DNA from: Prevotella sp.
Lineage (GTDB): Bacteria; Bacteroidota; Bacteroidia; Bacteroidales; Bacteroidaceae
Length of the DNA stretch: 11,437 nt
Reading direction: 5' to 3'
Assembly: GCA_021204605.1 (NCBI GenBank)
Contig: JAJPZD010000004.1
Span: 1-11,437 of the forward strand
Below are positions 7,233 to 11,437 of this stretch, piece after piece. The translations under genes were made by a program, and so were the position numbers. Under the pieces are notes generated by a model. The model was not told where the DNA came from, made no database searches, and saw only the letters and a program-made list of their open reading frames with translations. Position 1 is the first letter of the stretch. Every line of letters starts with the position of its first letter.

Positions 7233-7282
7233 TAAAGTTCAATTTGTGAGATTGATCTTAATATTTCGGTCTAAATTATTAT

Positions 7283-8047
7283 ATGTCAATTAAATACATG
7301 AAATATGGGTGTAATGCGATAAACTTGTCAGAAGTGAGAAGGATGATTTTCATTATTTTGACTTGTTTTTTGTCATACGCCATATATGGTCAAGACTATA
7401 ATCCAACTTCAACGGAACACAAAAGTGTAGGTGATCTTCAGTCTGAAATGATAAATACAGTATCAACACAATCCGTAAAACCAGAGCCAGTTGATTTGGA
7501 TGATTATTCCAGAACGTTCAGTGAAAATGTTGATGTGGACAATATTTCCGCTCCTGCGCTTCAAGACTCGCTTCTCATCCCATTACTCAACCGCTACGGT
7601 CAAACGGCAATCGGAATGTATCCGATGAACTGGAATGGTTGGTACGACTGGGAATTGCACAAAGGACTGAATGTGAATATCGGTGTCTCTGCTTTTGCCT
7701 CGTTCGGCAAAAAACCTTGGAGAGGCACTGGATTCGGACAGAGTATCAGTATGATGTATGCCGAACCTATTACCGACAAACTGTCAATAGCTATTGGCGG
7801 ATACATTGACAATCTCTTTTGGGCACACGATTCCTACCGTGATGCCGGTATAAATGCCGTAATCGGATATAAGTTTGATGAGCATTGGGAAGGATATATC
7901 TATGGCCAAAAATCATTGGTAAACAACAGGATGCCAATGCCCTTCTATGACATCAGCAATATCGGCGACCGCATAGGAGCAGCCATAAAATATAATTTCA
8001 ATCCAAGTTTCAGTATTCAAATATCCGTTGAGAATTCAAAAAGATAA
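7283..8047 (+). CDS. Secreted, probably outer-membrane beta-barrel protein of unknown function
   Basis: The function is not recognised. The N-terminus has a hydrophobic signal segment, MIFIILTCFLSYAIYG (21-36), preceded by Arg19-Arg20, with likely cleavage near Gly36-Gln37. Residues 38-105 are polar and probably flexible. From about 105 to the end the sequence alternates hydrophobic and polar residues in short strands rich in Gly, Tyr and Trp (GMYPMNWNGWYDW from 111; then NVNIGVSAF, SMMYAEP, LSIAIGGY, AVIGYKF, GYIYGQ, AAIKYNFN), ending IQISVENSKR. This is the pattern of a small beta-barrel such as Bacteroidota outer-membrane proteins. The start is uncertain: 7283 gives a 36-residue leader, while ATG 7298 or ATG 7343 (the latter directly after AGAAGG) gives a shorter one. 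No neighbour indicates its job; it converges with copA. Confidence 0.75.
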   Translation: MSIKYMKYGCNAINLSEVRRMIFIILTCFLSYAIYGQDYNPTSTEHKSVGDLQSEMINTVSTQSVKPEPVDLDDYSRTFSENVDVDNISAPALQDSLLIPLLNRYGQTAIGMYPMNWNGWYDWELHKGLNVNIGVSAFASFGKKPWRGTGFGQSISMMYAEPITDKLSIAIGGYIDNLFWAHDSYRDAGINAVIGYKFDEHWEGYIYGQKSLVNNRMPMPFYDISNIGDRIGAAIKYNFNPSFSIQISVENSKR

Positions 8048-8058
8048 TCTTTTAATAA

Positions 8059-8138
8059 GAGTGTAAAAATCCATTTCCCAGCAATTTTGCACGCAAGCAA
8101 GAACACATTCTTAACTCTTAATTCTTAACTCTTAACTC
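8059..8138 (+). repeat. Intergenic heptamer-tailed repeat, copy 1
   Basis: This copy has the shared head GAGTGTAAAAATCC (8059-8072), then CCCAGC (8077-8082), CACGCAAG (8090-8097) and CAAGAAC (8098-8104). It ends in four tandem 7-base units, TTAACTC, TTAATTC, TTAACTC, TTAACTC (8111-8138). The head is identical over 14 bases to that at 10588-10601. The heptamers run into copA: the copA stop (8125-8127, minus strand) and its last four codons lie inside them. It occupies the space between the convergent outer-membrane gene and copA; no clear terminator hairpin is visible. Confidence 0.75.
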
Positions 8139-10026
8139 TCTTAAGTCGCAAGCTGTTAAGAACCACACTGATACTTGAAAATGCCATTAAAGCACTTGCC
8201 AACATCGGCGTTATTTGCCAATGCCAACCGAAAAGATATGGAACCCCTGCGGCAAGGGGAATGCAGATGATATTGTAAATAAAAGCCCAAAAAAGATTTT
8301 GGTGTATCATGCCTACTGTCTTGCGTGACAAACAGATAGCATCAGGAATCCGACGGAGATCTGTGCCCATAAGCGTTACCTGTGCCACATCCATGGCGAT
8401 GTCTGTTCCCTTACCCATGGCGATACTCACGTCAGCAGCCGCAAGAGCCTGTGTATCGTTAATGCCGTCACCTACCATAGCCACATGATGCCCCTCCGAC
8501 TGGAGCTGGCGCACCATATCCTCCTTATCCTGCGGCAACACATTACTCTTGTAATGCTTAATACCGGCTTTCTCAGCCCAATAAGCAGCCGCCTCATCCT
8601 TATCACCACTCATCATGTAAACCTCAACACCCTCATTCTGCAATGTTTCCATTGCCTCACGAGCATACGGTTTAAGAGACTCACGCTCATCGAGCGACAA
8701 CGAGTCAGCATTTGTAAAATCAACATCCTTATTTGGGATAGTAAGCGTTCCCGTCTTGTCAATCACCAGCGCATCCACCCGGCGGATATTCTCCAATGCA
8801 GTGGCATCCTTTATCAGGATATTCTTACCCGCTGCCTTACCGATACCCACCATAAGGGCTGTGGGCGTGGCAAGTCCCAATGCACACGGACATGCAATCA
8901 CCAAGACAGAAACTGCAGAAAGGATAGCACGTGGCAACTGAGTATCTCCACCAATGACATACCAAAGCAAGAAAGTGAGAACTGACAAGCAAAGAACGAC
9001 AGGAACGAAGATTGCCGCTATTTTGTCGGTAACACGTTGCACGGGAGCCTTACTACCCTGCGCCTCCTGTACCATCTGAATGATATGGGCAAGCATTGTC
9101 TTGCTGCCCACCTCCTCGGCACGGAAACGTATAGTTCCCTGTTTTATCAGCGTACCGGCATACACCTTGTCGCCGGACTTCCTTTGCACAGGTATCGGCT
9201 CACCTGTCATCATACTCTCATCTACATACGCCTCACCATCCTTCACAGTACCATCAACAGGCATTTTCTCGCCAGGTCGCACTTCAATGATATCCCCCTT
9301 GCTCAATGTTGCGATAGGTACATCATCGACATTGTCGCCATTGACTACATGAGCCATCTTCGGGGCTAAACCAATCAATTCACGTATAGCGGAAGCAGTA
9401 CTGTTTTTTGCCTTCTCCTCGAGGAAACGCCCTGTAAGAACGAAGGTGATAATCATCACCGAAGCATCAAAATGTGTATGGTTCTCTATTCCTCTTGGCA
9501 CCCAGAAACTATTGCCCCAGAAGGTGTTGAACACGCTGAACAAGAAAGAGATAAGCGTACTCGTAGCCACCAACGTATCCATGTTGGCCATACCATGCAA
9601 CAACTGCCTCCAGGCATTAACATAAAACTGCCTGCCGCAATACACAATACAGAATAATGCCACTATCAGCATTGTCTGGTTGGCCTCATCCTTGTTGCCT
9701 ACATTAATCCAGCCCATGGAAATGCACATAGTGAGCAATGCCAAAATCCACGACCAAGTAAGTCGTTTCAACAAACGGTTGTAATTGTTCTTTTCGATAG
9801 TGACAAGAGAATCCTCATCATCCACCACAAGGTCATAACCGATTTTTATCAACTCCTCCTTCATCTGTTGAGAAGTGATTACTTTTGGCTCATACTCAAC
9901 CAACACGGTACGGGCGGCGAAATTCACATTCGCTACCGAAATACCATCCAATTGGTTCAGTTTTCTCTCTATGTTTGCGGCGCAACCCGCACAAGCCATT
10001 CCAATTACAGCAAAAATGCTACGCAT
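8125..10026 (-). CDS. copA: CopA-like P1B-type copper ATPase lacking the nucleotide-binding N-domain
   Basis: This is a heavy-metal P-type ATPase of 633 residues in the inner membrane, expected to export Cu(I). In order: an N-terminal metal-binding domain with GMACAGC at 9-15 (Cys12, Cys15), four membrane segments at about 90-205, the A-domain with TGEP at 274-277, CPC at 379-381 in the sixth segment, and the phosphorylation motif DKTGTLT with Asp423. GDGIND follows at 519-524, YN at 584-585 and MAFSS at 614-618. The last three membrane signatures are those of the Cu(I) P1B-1 group. The striking feature is that only about 50 residues separate Asp423 from MSGD (472-475). The roughly 100-residue N-domain with the HP motif and glycine-rich nucleotide site is replaced by a short linker (about 430-452), with no stop or frameshift. 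Repeat elements border both ends. Confidence 0.9.
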   Translation of the reverse strand: MRSIFAVIGMACAGCAANIERKLNQLDGISVANVNFAARTVLVEYEPKVITSQQMKEELIKIGYDLVVDDEDSLVTIEKNNYNRLLKRLTWSWILALLTMCISMGWINVGNKDEANQTMLIVALFCIVYCGRQFYVNAWRQLLHGMANMDTLVATSTLISFLFSVFNTFWGNSFWVPRGIENHTHFDASVMIITFVLTGRFLEEKAKNSTASAIRELIGLAPKMAHVVNGDNVDDVPIATLSKGDIIEVRPGEKMPVDGTVKDGEAYVDESMMTGEPIPVQRKSGDKVYAGTLIKQGTIRFRAEEVGSKTMLAHIIQMVQEAQGSKAPVQRVTDKIAAIFVPVVLCLSVLTFLLWYVIGGDTQLPRAILSAVSVLVIACPCALGLATPTALMVGIGKAAGKNILIKDATALENIRRVDALVIDKTGTLTIPNKDVDFTNADSLSLDERESLKPYAREAMETLQNEGVEVYMMSGDKDEAAAYWAEKAGIKHYKSNVLPQDKEDMVRQLQSEGHHVAMVGDGINDTQALAAADVSIAMGKGTDIAMDVAQVTLMGTDLRRIPDAICLSRKTVGMIHQNLFWAFIYNIICIPLAAGVPYLFGWHWQITPMLASALMAFSSISVVLNSLRLKRVKS

Positions 10027-10028
10027 TT

Positions 10029-10085
10029 GAATTATGAGTTATGAATTAAGAATTATGAATTCGATTTTACTTGGTTCCTTGCTTG
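10029..10085 (-). repeat. Intergenic heptamer-tailed repeat, copy 3 (inverted, upstream of copA)
   Basis: Read on the minus strand, this has CAAGCAAGGAACC, then AAGTAAAAT and CGAATTC, then the 7-base units ATAATTC, TTAATTC, ATAACTC and ATAATTC (10056 down to 10029), followed by AA and the copA ATG. It clearly matches copy 2 (GCGAGGAACCACGCAAGAA, CGAATTC, heptamers) but lacks the GAGTGTAAAAATCC head. Its heptamer end faces copA, as does that of copy 1, so copA lies between two inward-pointing copies. The array fills the position normally used for ribosome binding. Confidence 0.7.
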
Positions 10086-10128
10086 AATATTTGCTTGACG
10101 TATTATGCTTGCAAAATAATTTCACATT

Positions 10129-10500
10129 TTAAACGCCATTTTGTTTTGTCGTCTTTATGATCTTGACAAGAATACTTATTATTTCATCAGTATCATTGAA
10201 CATTGATTTGTATTGTTCTTCGGTGAGATATTTAGCATTATAGAGATTTAGCAACCAACACTCGGTTTCATTCGCTTCTTTTAACGCTATACTGAGTTTA
10301 CTGACAAAATCAGGGCGGCTTTGTGCAAACTTACTTTCCGCTATATTCGCACCTATACTTGTTCCACTTCGAAAAATCTGACTTAACATAATTTTCCCAT
10401 TAATATCCTTTCCCTCGATTTTCTCATCTTGCAAATACTGGCACATTTTTATAATCCGTTCAGTAAAAGCAGATGTTTTGACCGATATTATATTAGCCAT
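10129..10500 (-). CDS. Four-helix-bundle protein (TIGR02436/S23-like)
   Basis: This 123-residue protein belongs to the four-helix-bundle family first known from the spirochaete 23S rRNA intervening sequence (S23). Members are widespread in Bacteroidota and have no established biochemical role. Diagnostic segments are FRSGTSIGANIAES at about 43-56, FVSKLSIALKEANETECWL at about 65-83, and a final amphipathic helix (IISILVKIIKTTKQ). The whole sequence is helical, with no signal peptide, membrane segment or catalytic motif. It is transcribed with copA and tyrA but separated from both by more than 100 bases of repeat-bearing DNA, so co-regulation is doubtful. A weak promoter-like TATATTTA lies upstream on the minus strand (10572 down to 10565). 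Such genes often occur singly near repeats or inside rRNA insertions; no rRNA is present here. Confidence 0.88.
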   Translation of the reverse strand: MANIISVKTSAFTERIIKMCQYLQDEKIEGKDINGKIMLSQIFRSGTSIGANIAESKFAQSRPDFVSKLSIALKEANETECWLLNLYNAKYLTEEQYKSMFNDTDEIISILVKIIKTTKQNGV

Positions 10501-10587
10501 AATCTGTCTATTTCGTTATTAAAATAGAATTAAAATTCATTATTAGCAATATTAACCATTATGCTAAATATACAGTATTATTATTTT

Positions 10588-10670
10588 GAGTGTAAAAATC
10601 CCCAATCAAACGCCCAGCGAGGAACCACGCAAGAACGAATTCTTAATTCTTACCTCTTAATTCATAATTC
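10588..10670 (+). repeat. Intergenic heptamer-tailed repeat, copy 2
   Basis: This is the fullest copy: GAGTGTAAAAATCC (10588-10601), CCCAGC (10613-10618), GAGGAACCACGCAAGAAC (10619-10636), CGAATTC (10636-10642), and the 7-base units TTAATTC, TTACCTC, TTAATTC and ATAATTC (10643-10670). The last unit touches the tyrA stop codon (10670-10672, minus strand). Orientation and placement at the 3' end of a minus-strand gene are the same as in copy 1. It fills most of the gap between the four-helix-bundle gene and tyrA. Confidence 0.75.
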
Positions 10671-11437
10671 TATTTCACGTTGTTTCTTATTTTGGTGAGA
10701 TAAGCCTTCATACCATCCGCATCCTTATTGTCGATTATTTCGAGAAGGTCTTTCAATTCTTTGCGGATATTAGCCACCTGACCAGAAGTATAGGGGTTGA
10801 AAAGTATTTCCTGCAACAGATAGTCATCCTCACTGAGAACACCCTTTGCAATACCCATGTGTCGTTTGAACGTGGTACCTGGCGCATCCTGATGCTTCAT
10901 CACGGCAGCAAATACGAAAGTACTCACGAATGGAATACTCAAAGAGTAAGCCACTGTCTTGTCGTGCTCCTCAAAGGAATACTCATAGATATTCAAACCC
11001 AACTTGCCATAGAGTTCCTTGAACAGGATACGTCCCATATAGTCTCCCTCGTTGATAATAATGGCATTCTCATGCTGCAACTGGTTGAGATTGGCAAAAG
11101 TAGGACCGAACATCGGGTGAGTGGAGACATAGCGATGTCCACTTTTGTTGTAAAAGTCCTTCAGACCAGTCTTGACAGACGAGATATCACTTATAATACA
11201 GTCTGCCGGCAAGTGAGGCAATACCTCCTCAAAAGCCGGGATTGTATATTTCACCGTAACGGCATTTATCACCAATTCAGGTTTGAACTCCTCGATTTCC
11301 TCCATAGTAGTAAACCGTTGAGTGTTGTATGTGAACCGCAGCCGTTGTGGGTTTTTCTCGTAAACTGCTGTCTCGTGTTCAAAACTGAGCAGGTCGAGGA
11401 AGAAACTTCCCATCTTTCCTGCTCCAAGTACCAGAAT
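10670..11437 (-). CDS. tyrA: Prephenate dehydrogenase, N-terminus beyond the window
   Basis: The enzyme oxidatively decarboxylates prephenate to 4-hydroxyphenylpyruvate with NAD in tyrosine synthesis. The reading frame is open to the window's edge: the codons before the internal ATG at 11413 read ILVLGAGK, giving the Rossmann motif GAGKMGSFF, so the true start lies to the right of 11437. Further landmarks are ISDISSVKT (family SDVxSVK), THPMFGPT (the substrate-site HPMFGP motif) and a helical C-terminal dimerisation region ending KIRNNVK. At least 255 residues are present; no chorismate mutase or ACT domain is visible in this part. The TAG stop directly abuts the heptamer array of repeat copy 2. 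ThiH consumes tyrosine, but the two genes are far apart and probably not linked functionally. Confidence 0.92.
   Translation of the reverse strand: MLVLGAGKMGSFFLDLLSFEHETAVYEKNPQRLRFTYNTQRFTTMEEIEEFKPELVINAVTVKYTIPAFEEVLPHLPADCIISDISSVKTGLKDFYNKSGHRYVSTHPMFGPTFANLNQLQHENAIIINEGDYMGRILFKELYGKLGLNIYEYSFEEHDKTVAYSLSIPFVSTFVFAAVMKHQDAPGTTFKRHMGIAKGVLSEDDYLLQEILFNPYTSGQVANIRKELKDLLEIIDNKDADGMKAYLTKIRNNVK

Noticed and set aside
8059..8110. Intrinsic terminator between the outer-membrane gene and copA
   Set aside because: Only a tiny GCAA/TTGC pair with a 2-base loop is seen; no stable hairpin with T-run on either strand.
8125..10026. copA as a frameshifted pseudogene
   Set aside because: One uninterrupted frame carries all membrane and catalytic motifs on both sides of the missing N-domain, so it is a CDS with an in-frame domain loss.
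10108..10137. Possible copA promoter on the minus strand (TTATTTTG)
   Set aside because: It misses one -7 consensus base and I could not find a convincing -33 box at the right distance.

Overview
The window looks like chromosomal DNA of a member of the Bacteroidota, most likely Bacteroidales and probably Prevotella-like. Two intergenic promoters match the Bacteroidota sigma pattern (TTG-like box, 19-20 bases, TAnnTTTG). Shine-Dalgarno sequences are mostly absent and intergenic DNA is AT-rich. The proteins resemble families typical of gut and oral Bacteroidales: the thiSEGCFH arrangement, a TIGR02436-type four-helix-bundle protein and a small outer-membrane protein. The genus is inferred from general resemblance; no search was run.

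Layout. Positions 1-312 are AT-rich non-coding DNA with one imperfect inverted repeat. A promoter (313-343) leads into a TPP riboswitch (about 373-473), then a 14-bp perfect terminator hairpin (503-547) and a 124-base leader. Eight plus-strand thiamine genes follow with almost no gaps (672-7136): thiS, thiE, thiG, thiC, thiF, thiH, a second divergent ThiE/TenI-like gene, and thiD. Together they cover de novo thiamine phosphate synthesis. ThiC makes the pyrimidine HMP-P and ThiD phosphorylates it to HMP-PP. ThiF adenylates ThiS for sulfur loading, ThiH supplies dehydroglycine from tyrosine, ThiG builds the thiazole, and ThiE joins the two halves. ThiL, Dxs and the cysteine desulfurase are not in the window. 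The riboswitch-terminator pair upstream should shut the operon off when TPP is abundant.

A separate promoter (7201-7232) precedes a secreted, probably outer-membrane beta-barrel protein of unknown role (7283-8047). The rest is on the minus strand: a copper-type P1B ATPase (8125-10026), a four-helix-bundle protein (10129-10500) and a prephenate dehydrogenase, tyrA, that runs off the right edge.

Two things stand out. First, the CopA-like ATPase keeps every transmembrane and phosphorylation motif but has only about 50 residues between DKTGTLT and the MSGD segment. The ATP-binding N-domain with its HP motif is missing, yet the frame is intact. Second, three copies of a short intergenic element occur around copA and tyrA. 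Each ends in four or more 7-base units (WTAAYTC) that abut or overlap a start or stop codon, and two copies flank copA in inverted orientation. Also notable are a ThiF without its zinc and catalytic cysteines, and a degenerate second ThiE overlapping thiH by 40 bases.
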